A DNA stretch of 38,252 nt from Tychonema litorale BBK16 (GTDB taxonomy: Bacteria > Cyanobacteriota > Cyanobacteriia > Cyanobacteriales > Microcoleaceae), in assembly GCF_021648855.1 (NCBI RefSeq), contig NZ_JAKJHX010000009.1, positions 31,616-69,867 of the forward strand. The letters run 5' to 3'. Shown here piece by piece: positions 15,937-23,537 of the stretch. The notes beneath the pieces are model-generated. The model worked only from the letters and a program-made list of their open reading frames with translations, did no database searches and was not told the DNA's origin. A program made the translations under genes and the position numbers. How positions within the stretch are numbered: position 1 is the stretch's first letter; each line of letters begins with the position of its first letter.

Positions 15937-18030
15937 CTATAACCCGCTATGTCTCAACAAAGCTTTAGTGCTGGGTTCGCGCCCCCGGAAAGTTTTAAAC
16001 ACTTCCATCGGATGCAAACTGCCGCCTAATCCTAATACTGTATCGCGGAAAAGCTGACCCGTAGATGCGATCGCACTTTCATCTTCTAACCCCGCTTCCT
16101 CAAACGCAGCAAAAGCATCAGCACTCAGCACTTCCGCCCATTTATAACTGTAATAACCAGCCGCATAACCACCAGCAAAAATGTGTCCGAAAGCGCACAA
16201 AAATGCGTCTTCTGCCAGAGGAGGCAAAACAGTAGTAGTTTCAGCAATGCGATTGCGGACATCGGACACAGTTTCACTACCACCGGACTGATATTTGTGG
16301 TGTAATTCGATATCAACTCTACTAAAATGTACTTGTCTGAGCATGGCACTTCCGCTCATGTAATGGCGCGATGCTAATAGCTTTTGGTAATAGTGTTCGG
16401 GCAAAGTTTCTCCAGTTTGATAATGCTTTGCCATGCCGAACAAGGTAGCACGATCGTAACACCAATTCTCCATAAATTGACTGGGCAATTCCACCGCATC
16501 CCACTCAACATTATTGATGCCAGATGCTCCAGCATAATCCACATTTGTCAACATATGCTGCAAGCCGTGACCGAATTCGTGGAACAAAGTTTCTACTTCC
16601 AAGAAAGTCATTAAACTTGGTTTATCATCAACGGGTGGACTTTGGTTGCACGTTAAATATGCCACAGGTAAGCGCGTCTTGGTAACACCGTCTTCCACAA
16701 ATTTAGCGCGCACCACACACTCGCTCATCCAAGCACCACCACGCTTTTCCTCCGGGCGATTGTACGCATCTAGATAGAAATAGGCGATCGCATTTCCCGA
16801 CTCATCATCGATTTGGAAATAGCGCACATCTTTGTTCCACAAAGGAGCTTGACCATCCGCAGCAGTTACTGTCACACCGAACAGCCGTTTGACTAATCCA
16901 AATAAACCCTCCAATACCTGCGGCAAAGCAAAATAAGGACGCAATTCTTCGGCGCTAAATGCAAACTTTTCTTCCCGTTGCCGTTCCGACCAAAAACCAA
17001 TATCCCAGTGTTTCAAATCTCCAGCTTCCGCAGCACCTTTTTCAGCAGCAAAAGCCTTCAATTCTGCTAAATCTTTGACAGCAGCATTATAACTAGCAAG
17101 GCGCAATTCTTCTAATAAAGCTTCGACTGCTGCAACGTTAGGAGCCATTTTGCTCGCCAAACTCAAGTCTGCATAACTACTGAAACCGAGCAAAGCAGCT
17201 TGTTCCTGGCGTAGTGCTAAAATGCGATCGGTCAATGGCCAGTTATTCAATTCTCCACTAGAAGCACGGCTAATAAAAGCTTTGTACAATTTTTCACGCA
17301 AGTCACTGCGGGTGCTGTGCTGCATGAAAGGGCCGTAACTAGGGAAGTCTAAAGTAATGCGCCAAGGGCCGTTTTCAGCATCGGCATTTTCTGCACCGGC
17401 ACTGCGAGCAACTTGGGCTGCGAAACTCAACAAACTCGGTGGTAAACCATCAATTTCGTCTTTGTTCGTGAGGGTGAGACTAAAGGCTTTGGTAGCATCG
17501 AGGACGTGATTAGAAAATAGGGTAGTAGCTTCTGCTAATTCTAATTGAATGGCATTGAAACGCTCTTTTTGCTCACCTTCTAAACCGACACCAGAAAGCT
17601 CAGCATCTCGAATAGCAGCTTCGACAATTCGCTGTTGAGCTGAATCTAAGCTGTCCCAATTTTCGCTAGCCCGCAGTGCTTTAAAAGCTTCATAAAGTGG
17701 TTTACTTTGACTGAACTTGCTCCCAAATTTTACTACTTCTGGCTGTACAGTTTCGTGAGCCGATCGCAATTCCGCGCTATTTTTCACCGCCATCAAGTGT
17801 CTAATAATCCCCCAAGTCCAATTTAAACGGTCTCCGAGTTCCTGTAAAGGTTCTACTAAGCCACTCCAAGTAGGCTCGACAGACACTTCTAAGTCAGCGA
17901 GTTCTGCTTCTAGTTGAGTCAGCAGGTGGGTGATGGCAGGGACAATGTGTTCTGGTGCGATCGATTCAAAAGGAGGCAGTCCTTTGCCAATTAGTAACGG
18001 ATTCTCAGTAATTGTAACGGTTGCTGTCAT
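15937..18030 (-). CDS. M3-family oligopeptidase (oligopeptidase A/PrlC-like)
   Basis: A 697-residue thimet-type zinc oligopeptidase that degrades short peptides, including cleaved signal peptides, in the cytoplasm. The helical N-terminal half begins ENPLLIGKGLPPFESIAPEHI, as in PrlC. The zinc motif LFHEFGHGLQHML has His484, Glu485 and His488. The third ligand is the Glu of WDAVELPSQFMENW about 28 residues later, and the conserved YYSYKWAEVLSADAF substrate segment is near the C-terminus. The length is full and no signal peptide is seen. It is monocistronic. Confidence 0.95.
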   Translation of the reverse strand: MTATVTITENPLLIGKGLPPFESIAPEHIVPAITHLLTQLEAELADLEVSVEPTWSGLVEPLQELGDRLNWTWGIIRHLMAVKNSAELRSAHETVQPEVVKFGSKFSQSKPLYEAFKALRASENWDSLDSAQQRIVEAAIRDAELSGVGLEGEQKERFNAIQLELAEATTLFSNHVLDATKAFSLTLTNKDEIDGLPPSLLSFAAQVARSAGAENADAENGPWRITLDFPSYGPFMQHSTRSDLREKLYKAFISRASSGELNNWPLTDRILALRQEQAALLGFSSYADLSLASKMAPNVAAVEALLEELRLASYNAAVKDLAELKAFAAEKGAAEAGDLKHWDIGFWSERQREEKFAFSAEELRPYFALPQVLEGLFGLVKRLFGVTVTAADGQAPLWNKDVRYFQIDDESGNAIAYFYLDAYNRPEEKRGGAWMSECVVRAKFVEDGVTKTRLPVAYLTCNQSPPVDDKPSLMTFLEVETLFHEFGHGLQHMLTNVDYAGASGINNVEWDAVELPSQFMENWCYDRATLFGMAKHYQTGETLPEHYYQKLLASRHYMSGSAMLRQVHFSRVDIELHHKYQSGGSETVSDVRNRIAETTTVLPPLAEDAFLCAFGHIFAGGYAAGYYSYKWAEVLSADAFAAFEEAGLEDESAIASTGQLFRDTVLGLGGSLHPMEVFKTFRGREPSTKALLRHSGL

Positions 18031-18129
18031 GTGATTTTCGGGTAGCAGGTTGAAAAAGCTGAACTAAACAGGTTAGCTTTTAATGGTTTAACACAAATGG
18101 CAAAAAAAGGAGAACTACGAGCTGATTTC

Positions 18130-18993
18130 CTAAGTATTCTGCAACTGCTTCACCACAGAAATTAACCGCTTGAGGTGTGGTTTAACAATTTCTTGATGTT
18201 CCTGTTCCAAATTATCAATCTGAGCCTTAAAACTAGACAAATCCCCTGATTGTTGTGCTTGAACTTGTAGTTGGCTTTGGAAATTAGCCATTACTTTCTG
18301 GATTTCCAGAAATCGAGTATTGACCCCTTCCCAGTCATCTTGAGTAATCGAAGTTTCTCCCAATATTTGAGTCGTGCTTTGCAGTTCTTCAATCGCCTGT
18401 TCAATTGCTTCGAGATTTGTCGGTGATTCCACAGATAAATCTTGCAATTGTTCGCTGACTTGCTGGCGGACATCAATCACAGCGGATGCGACAATTTCTT
18501 GCAAAGAAGCTACCGACTGGCCCAAACTCAGCAACTGCTCCTCAATATCAATCGAATCCTCAAAGCTTTCTGGGCGTGGTAGTGCAGCCATTTGCTGTCG
18601 AACTGCTTCAATATCTGTTGACAACTGGTTACGGACTTTCAGAATTACCGTCGCCGCGGTTTTCTCAATTTTGTTAACAGACTTTTGGACTTCAGCAATT
18701 TCCGAGTTTTGATAAACGCGGACTTGCTGCTCAAATCGGTAACGGTTAGCAACATTCAGCGACAAAGCTAAAGTCAGGGGAGCCACCCCATAAAAAGCTT
18801 GACCAGACAGCGCCACGGCTAGGGAACCGACACCAGAGGCTGCGAGGGAGGCGTACTCTGCCAACTCCAGCCAGTGTCTTTGAGGAACAGTTTGCCTCAA
18901 ATGCTTAGAAACTGAGGGGTTTGGCTGCCGCAGAACTCTTTGGGTCATAGTATTTTCCCGTTGTTGATAAGGTTGCGAGATTTGGTTGAGCAT
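18130..18993 (-). CDS. Coiled-coil membrane protein, unknown function
   Basis: The 287-residue protein has a basic N-terminus and one or two hydrophobic helices at about 47 to 82 (EYASLAASGVGSLAVALSGQAFYGVAPLTLAL). A long hydrophilic alpha-helical region follows to the end, rich in Gln, Glu, Leu and Ile with heptad spacing. This predicts a membrane-anchored coiled coil. I see no enzymatic motif. Similar 'hypothetical' proteins are common in cyanobacteria. The start at 18993 is kept, but the ATG at 18948 (preceded by GGGAAA) is an equal alternative. Confidence 0.65.
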   Translation of the reverse strand: MLNQISQPYQQRENTMTQRVLRQPNPSVSKHLRQTVPQRHWLELAEYASLAASGVGSLAVALSGQAFYGVAPLTLALSLNVANRYRFEQQVRVYQNSEIAEVQKSVNKIEKTAATVILKVRNQLSTDIEAVRQQMAALPRPESFEDSIDIEEQLLSLGQSVASLQEIVASAVIDVRQQVSEQLQDLSVESPTNLEAIEQAIEELQSTTQILGETSITQDDWEGVNTRFLEIQKVMANFQSQLQVQAQQSGDLSSFKAQIDNLEQEHQEIVKPHLKRLISVVKQLQNT

Positions 18994-19215
18994 CGATTTT
19001 TCTCTTTTTTAACTTATATTTTTTACATTATTCCGTGCCAATCTGATGTTTTTGCCTGAGCGAGTCAGTTCAGGATGGCTGGCATATTATGATGTATCTA
19101 GTGTATTTAGCGGTTTGTGGCGATCGCCCCAACGCGCCCCTATTCTACAGGATTTTGCGCGCAATTCCTACTGAATATCAATTACCAGTCCCAAATTTAT
19201 TGTAATAATTGACCA

Positions 19216-19350
19216 ATGAACTCAGAAAAACCCGGAATTGGCGATCGGCTCAAATCTATTTTCAGTATCACAATCTTTGTGATCCTTGTATTAGGAGTAG
19301 GTTTTTTGAGCATTAATTTTATTTTAGCTATTTATGCAAAAATTTCTTAA
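19216..19350 (+). CDS. Small single-span membrane protein, 44 residues
   Basis: MNSEKPGIGDRLKSIFSITI then a continuous hydrophobic helix (FVILVLGVGFLSINFILAIY) ending AKIS. Its clean N-in topology and a HIP1-like GGCGATCGG inside suggest a native small membrane protein. No convincing ribosome-binding site is visible, and the family is unknown to me. Confidence 0.5.
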   Translation: MNSEKPGIGDRLKSIFSITIFVILVLGVGFLSINFILAIYAKIS

Positions 19351-19357
19351 CATATAG

Positions 19358-19471
19358 TGCAGGAGGTATCAACTACATCGCGTTGGAGATTATCGGATTG
19401 TTTATGACATTAATAATGAGCAAAAGCGGGTGGTTGTGACTGTTATTGCTCATCGTCATGAAGTGTATTAG
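19358..19471 (+). pseudogene. RelE/ParE-type toxin, C-terminal remnant
   Basis: A frame opening right after a stop codon reads RRYQLHRVGDYRIVYDINN, then EQKRVVVTVIAHRHEVY, then stop. The HRVGDYRIVYDI beta-strand pair and the IAHRHEVY terminus are diagnostic of RelE-family mRNA interferases. The first 50 or so residues and any start codon are missing, so this is a decayed toxin gene. No partner antitoxin is next to it. Confidence 0.75.
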
Positions 19472-19544
19472 GGCGCAATGCAGGGAAGATAAAGGCGATC
19501 GCACTTTGGGGAAATAAGGGCGATCGCCTGTGATTCTATTTCAA

Positions 19545-19751
19545 CTACACAAACATCGATCGACCTTTCGGTTGTGGAATAGGGCGACCCAGTTTGTTAG
19601 CCGTTTCTATCCACTCCTGCATAATAATCTCTAGATTCTGCAATACTTCTTGATAATTTTCACCATCACCAGCACATCCCGGCAATTCAGGGACTTCGGC
19701 AATAAATGCCTGGTCTTCCTCACTCCAGTAAATAATTACTTCGTACTTCAT
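19545..19751 (-). CDS. HicB-family antitoxin-like protein
   Basis: The 68-residue protein has the partial RNase-H-like fold of HicB: YEVIIYWSEEDQAFIAEVPELPGCAGDGENYQEVLQNLEIIMQEWIETA. It ends shortly after this domain without a DNA-binding ribbon-helix-helix or helix-turn-helix. No hicA-like toxin gene is adjacent. Its ATG overlaps the stop of the upstream HEPN-like gene by ATGA, so the two are co-translated. It may be an orphan HicB or part of a composite module. Confidence 0.85.
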   Translation of the reverse strand: MKYEVIIYWSEEDQAFIAEVPELPGCAGDGENYQEVLQNLEIIMQEWIETANKLGRPIPQPKGRSMFV

Positions 19752-20107
19752 ATTGCATTAATAATCTGATTTATAATTCTATCTACATCTTGAATTAACA
19801 ACCTGACCTCAGCAGTGGTAATCTGTTCTTTAGGAGCTTTATGAATTTTGGCATTTTGGTATTCGGGATAAAGAAACCTACTTCTGTAATCAGAGTTAAC
19901 CATCTTTGCAATTGTTGCCGCTACCAGATGTATATTAACCGATTTAGCAAGGTGTTTTTTGCATAAACTCAAAAACATATTTAACTTAGTTTCATGATTG
20001 ACAGGAATTGAACTCTTGAAATGAACAATCACAGCCGAACCAATAGACTCTAAGGCATGATACGTCAAAAACCCAATAACTTCTTGCGTCCCATTTTCAT
20101 CAGACAC
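19748..20107 (-). CDS. HEPN-like helical protein, probably frameshifted N-terminus
   Basis: The 119-residue helical protein starts at GTG 20107. Features such as LTYHALESIGSAVIVHF, a KLNMFLSLC helix and a terminal FLYPEYQ...PKEQITTAEVRLLIQDVDRIINQII resemble small HEPN proteins that partner minimal nucleotidyltransferases. The catalytic Rx4-6H is not evident. The frame stays open upstream to a stop at about 20174, and the extra residues (TRAKDVYTDIAQRYIASAKQ) look like the missing first HEPN helix. They overlap the previous gene in the +1 frame without an ATG. A single-base indel separating two halves of one protein is plausible. Confidence 0.5.
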   Translation of the reverse strand: MSDENGTQEVIGFLTYHALESIGSAVIVHFKSSIPVNHETKLNMFLSLCKKHLAKSVNIHLVAATIAKMVNSDYRSRFLYPEYQNAKIHKAPKEQITTAEVRLLIQDVDRIINQIINAI

Positions 20108-20603
20108 AAGCTGTTTTGCGCTGGCTATGTATCGCTGCGCTATGTCTGTGTAAACATCTTTCGCTCTCGTACACTAACACCCCATTTTTTAATTTGTGCT
20201 TGAGATAGCGAAACTTAGAAGGTAATAATTCATAATCAATGATTTTAAATATCGGTAACAACAGAAACTCTATATAAAAATCAGCAAAAATCTCCGAAAG
20301 TTCTTGAACTACTGGAAAATCTCTTTCAAATTTGCCCAAAATAAATATAGTCAGAGTTTCGCGGTTTTTATTTTTGACAACAATGGGATAATTATTAATA
20401 GGTTCTAAGCGCTCGTAGTCTTTATACAAATCTTCGACAATAATCAAATCCAGATTTTCTAATTTTTCTAATCTCTCTTTCCCTGCTGCTAAACTATCAG
20501 CAATCAATTTGTAAGCGGCCAAAAAATCATCCGGGTAGGATGCTATAGGAATTGCCAATCCTTTGATATTGTCGATAATATTTTCCACACTTGTAACTGC
20601 CAT
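20100..20603 (-). CDS. Unknown protein, possibly degenerate nucleotidyltransferase-like, with out-of-frame tail
   Basis: From the ATG at 20603, with a strong AAGGAG site 7 bases upstream, the product is 167 residues. Its body contains ENLDLIIVEDLYKDYERL and ETLTIFILGKFERDFPVV. The region LLPIFKIIDYELLPSKFR then KNGVLVYESER resembles the closing strand and 'GVLLYE' end of minimal nucleotidyltransferases. I cannot find the GS...DxD active site, so any such relation is weak. The last 18 residues (CLHRHSAAIHSQRKTACV) look like an out-of-frame reading of the downstream HEPN-like gene, suggesting a frameshift near 20160. Confidence 0.45.
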   Translation of the reverse strand: MAVTSVENIIDNIKGLAIPIASYPDDFLAAYKLIADSLAAGKERLEKLENLDLIIVEDLYKDYERLEPINNYPIVVKNKNRETLTIFILGKFERDFPVVQELSEIFADFYIEFLLLPIFKIIDYELLPSKFRYLKHKLKNGVLVYESERCLHRHSAAIHSQRKTACV

Positions 20604-20668
20604 ATTCAATCTCCTTGTGGAAAGCTTCCCAGCTTGCTTGTATGTTAGACTTCTATTGTACACCTTAC

Positions 20669-20872
20669 TCAAAAAGGTGCATCTGGTTCCTGTCCCAATT
20701 CTTTGCAAAACTCTAGATAATCATCGATGGAGTTTTGGAATTCTTGGTTAGCTTCTTCAATAGTTTGTGCTTTAAAAGTCACTACGTCATTAATATCAAG
20801 CACTCGCCCGAACAGAATTTCCGCTTCTAAATCTACTTCAATGCTAGCACTGTAACCCTTGTAAGTCATCAT
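20669..20872 (-). CDS. HicB-like antitoxin, truncated
   Basis: The 67-residue protein begins MMTYKGYSASIEVDLEAEILFGRVLDINDVVTF and continues EEANQEFQNSIDDYLEFCKELGQEPDAPF. This is the HicB-type domain that normally continues into an Arc-like ribbon-helix-helix segment (PF-SGKF...RIPPE). Translation stops right at that junction, so the DNA-binding end is missing. No hicA toxin is present. It is first of four minus-strand genes and may be their leader gene. Confidence 0.8.
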   Translation of the reverse strand: MMTYKGYSASIEVDLEAEILFGRVLDINDVVTFKAQTIEEANQEFQNSIDDYLEFCKELGQEPDAPF

Positions 20873-20949
20873 GGTTGTAATACTTCTTCCTATTTCAATA
20901 GCAGAGGAGAACGCATATTTTATAAATCTCTACTTGCTGAGACTTGCGA

Positions 20950-22038
20950 TTAATTTGCAGTTAATACATAAATTGCTTGATTCTTTTTAGGATATTTTAA
21001 GACATTTATCATTTCAATTTGTAAAGATATATCTTGCTGCTTTATTATTCTAAGAACTTGTTTTGATTCTCCATTCTTATTTCTTAGTTCTCTAATTATA
21101 GCTGCTTTGCAATAAGATGAATTTGGGTTGACAATAAAAATTGTATCTTCTAATGATAAAGTAACACGATTAACGCTTGCAGTTAAGACTTTTCTATTTG
21201 AAAGATAATTTGTAATTTCGCCAATTTTTTTGGCTTTATTTATATTAATGTTTTTATTTAAAAAATGATAAATTAATAAATCAGCTAATGCCTGACATAT
21301 AGCATCCACAAAATCACACAAGTTTAGTAAGGAATCATAACCTAAAGATTCATTTTCTTGAACTAAACTATGAGCACTTGCATTGCGGTATTCGATAAAT
21401 AGGTCTAGTTGTTTTTCAAGTGTATTTGATTCCCCCAGTATATTATCAATATATTCTTTAACATTTTGGTGATTTTTAAGCCATTTCCACCCCGACTCAA
21501 ACTCTGTAAGACCTACAGAGCCAAATAACTTTTTCAGTTCACCTTCTCGTAAGTTATTTTGAGAATTTATTAGAAAAGACTCTGGTATTAATTTATATTT
21601 ACTCTTCTTGTTAATTCCATAAGATAAGCCTTGAATGATTTGATCTAACTTCAAGTCATATCTATTCTCTCCAAATGTAGAAATTAATTTGCATACACCA
21701 ATTCTATGAGTTTTACGGATTACTTCCTCTAGCTGATCGTATTTAGTAACTAACTGTGGTAAAGCCTCTAGCCATTTACGAATTAATTTCTCAACAAAGT
21801 TCTCATAAGTTGCATAAAGTTGAACAACCACTGCACTATGTTCATAAATCTTCCATTCTGTTATGGAAATTGAATTTTCTGATAAACTTAGTTTTAATTC
21901 TGCCGCTTTTTTTCTAACCTCTTCATCATTGGTAAATAAAATATCTCTTAGTGACTGGTTTTGCTTCAAAATAAAACGAATAGCTTGAGTTTTTTTCCTA
22001 ACCTGTTCTAGTGAAATTTCAATTGTTTCAATCAACAT
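20950..22038 (-). CDS. MAE_28990/MAE_18760-type HEPN ribonuclease-like protein
   Basis: The 362-residue protein matches the HEPN family named after Microcystis MAE_28990. HEPN proteins are mostly metal-independent RNases in toxin-antitoxin, CRISPR and abortive-infection systems. The N-terminal helices end with HSAVVVQLYATYENFVEKLIRKWLE. The catalytic Rx4-6H is intact as EYRNASAHS (Arg218 and His223). A C-terminal beta-rich extension (about 275 to 362: VTLSLEDTIFIVNPN, ISLQIEMINVLKYPKK) could be a small regulatory domain. It starts 6 bases after the DUF262 gene stop, so the two form an operon. The region is AT-rich with no HIP1 octamers, consistent with horizontal transfer. Confidence 0.85.
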   Translation of the reverse strand: MLIETIEISLEQVRKKTQAIRFILKQNQSLRDILFTNDEEVRKKAAELKLSLSENSISITEWKIYEHSAVVVQLYATYENFVEKLIRKWLEALPQLVTKYDQLEEVIRKTHRIGVCKLISTFGENRYDLKLDQIIQGLSYGINKKSKYKLIPESFLINSQNNLREGELKKLFGSVGLTEFESGWKWLKNHQNVKEYIDNILGESNTLEKQLDLFIEYRNASAHSLVQENESLGYDSLLNLCDFVDAICQALADLLIYHFLNKNININKAKKIGEITNYLSNRKVLTASVNRVTLSLEDTIFIVNPNSSYCKAAIIRELRNKNGESKQVLRIIKQQDISLQIEMINVLKYPKKNQAIYVLTAN

Positions 22039-22044
22039 AGATAT

Positions 22045-23295
22045 TTACTTGGACAGAATCACCTGGGACAACATTTCCTCAAATGAATTTAATCGCTTGT
22101 GTATATCAGTTTTTGTGTTTTTACCTTTACCTCTAAATAACTCAGAGTTATCTGCTTTCAGTAATTGTTGAGTAGCTTCAATGATCTGACTTTTTCTCTG
22201 TTTCAAAATTTGAGCATTAGGTAAATTTTTACTTAAGGAAACCATAACAGCATCATAATATGCTTTATATGGTTCATCAGCCCAATCCCAATTTTTAGAA
22301 TTGTTAAGTATATAAGGTCTAAATAAATGTTCTCCATAAATATCATGGGCAATATTTATTGTATCCTTGAAAATACCGCTTAAAAATGCAGTGTCTTCTT
22401 TAGAAAAATCTAAACTTTTAATCATATATAAATCCATGAATTTTTCTAAATTACCTTTAAAGTTTTCGTAATGACGCAATGCAAAAAAACGTAAGATTAA
22501 CTCAACATCTTCCATTTTCTTATAAAGATTATTTTTTTCTTTTTCTTTTTCTTTTTTAGGGTCATTCCGATCAGAGTCAGGAATACCCCAAGCATTTTTA
22601 AAAGTGGGATCATCAGCTAACTCAATCAGACTATCATTAAATTGACCATGATATAAACAGTTACGAATTTCTTGGTTACTCAACTCAACTCCACCTGTAT
22701 TCAGACGTTCAAAGGTAAGTCTCTTTAAATACATTGCGTCTTCAAGTGTTTTCGCTGATTCTGTAATAACCACTATAGAGGATAAAGTACGACGATCTAT
22801 TCCAGCTTGAATTTCTGTTGGTAAATTACTATATTTTCGACCATTTAATTCTGGCCAAAGTTGTAATCCAGTTAAAATAAGCTTATCCTCATAGAAATCC
22901 CTAAGAGCACTAATTCTTTGTTGACCGTCTATAACTTCATAGGAATTATATTTTTTTTCATACAAAATCACTGGTGGTACTGGCAAATTAATAATGAAAG
23001 ATTCAATCAAAAGAGATTGTTGTTCAGGTTTCCATCGAGGACGACGCTGAAAAAAAGGACGTAAATCCATATAGTCTGGTTTTTGCAGTGCATCCACAAA
23101 AAGTGGTAGCTTTTCTCGATTAAACTCCATTAAAATTCTGCTATTTCCTGATTCATATTTAGTATTTATTTCGTCATCAGACATTTTTTCATCGTGGGAT
23201 TTCTCCTTCTTCGATTTGTCCCACATATTTAATTCAGAAGGCGAAAAATATTGATTTATTTCTTTTTCTTGAGTCTGTTTATAAGTCCTGGTCAT
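22045..23295 (-). CDS. DUF262 (GmrSD N-terminal, DGQQR) protein
   Basis: The 416-residue protein is a DUF262/ParB-like nucleotide-dependent module. LRPFFQRRPRWKPEQQSLLIESFIINLPVPPVIL precedes the signature VIDGQQRISALRDFY (Asp123 to Arg127), then FERLNTGGVELSNQEIRNCLYHG. These motifs occur in GmrSD and in the phosphorothioate-sensing SspE, where NTP hydrolysis drives restriction. No DUF1524/HNH nuclease follows; the C-terminal half is helical. A Lys/Glu tract (KKEKEKEKNN) is encoded by a slippage-prone hexamer run. A strong AGGAGG site lies 8 bases before the ATG. The HEPN gene follows at 6 bases, so this protein probably senses or gates and HEPN executes; that division is inference. Confidence 0.85.
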   Translation of the reverse strand: MTRTYKQTQEKEINQYFSPSELNMWDKSKKEKSHDEKMSDDEINTKYESGNSRILMEFNREKLPLFVDALQKPDYMDLRPFFQRRPRWKPEQQSLLIESFIINLPVPPVILYEKKYNSYEVIDGQQRISALRDFYEDKLILTGLQLWPELNGRKYSNLPTEIQAGIDRRTLSSIVVITESAKTLEDAMYLKRLTFERLNTGGVELSNQEIRNCLYHGQFNDSLIELADDPTFKNAWGIPDSDRNDPKKEKEKEKNNLYKKMEDVELILRFFALRHYENFKGNLEKFMDLYMIKSLDFSKEDTAFLSGIFKDTINIAHDIYGEHLFRPYILNNSKNWDWADEPYKAYYDAVMVSLSKNLPNAQILKQRKSQIIEATQQLLKADNSELFRGKGKNTKTDIHKRLNSFEEMLSQVILSK

Positions 23296-23360
23296 GTTTT
23301 TAACCTCCTAGAAAATATAAATGAATAAATATGCGAAAAGTAGAGGTAGGTGATAACTCA

Positions 23361-23496
23361 TTATAACAACACTTCGGGCAGTTTTTGATTGCCAACCGTA
23401 TAATAAGGGTTTCAGGGCGATTGGGCAATGGATCTGCTAAAGGAAAATCAAGGGTTTCAGACTATGACCTAAAAACTGTCTGGACTGCTGTTATAA
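23361..23496. mobile_element. 136-bp MITE-like element
   Basis: The two 26-bp ends are imperfect inverted repeats (21 of 26) beginning TTATAACA and ending TGTTATAA. Inside is a direct repeat AAGGGTTTCAG. It sits between the DUF262 operon and chlH. TTATAA at both ends may be the target sequence. Confidence 0.6.
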
Positions 23497-23526
23497 ATTA
23501 AGAGGCTAATTTTAGCCTCTTAATTT
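23495..23526. terminator. Bidirectional hairpin terminator after chlH
   Basis: AAATTAAGAGGCTAA and TTAGCCTCTTAATTT form a perfect 15-bp stem with a 2-base loop, ending 12 bases from the chlH stop. Read on the minus strand it would end chlH. Confidence 0.75.
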
Positions 23527-23537
23527 ATATATGGTAG

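Noticed and set aside
20604..20708. N-terminal extension of the unknown protein to 20708
   Set aside because: It overlaps the preceding HicB-like gene, while the ATG at 20603 has an AAGGAG site.
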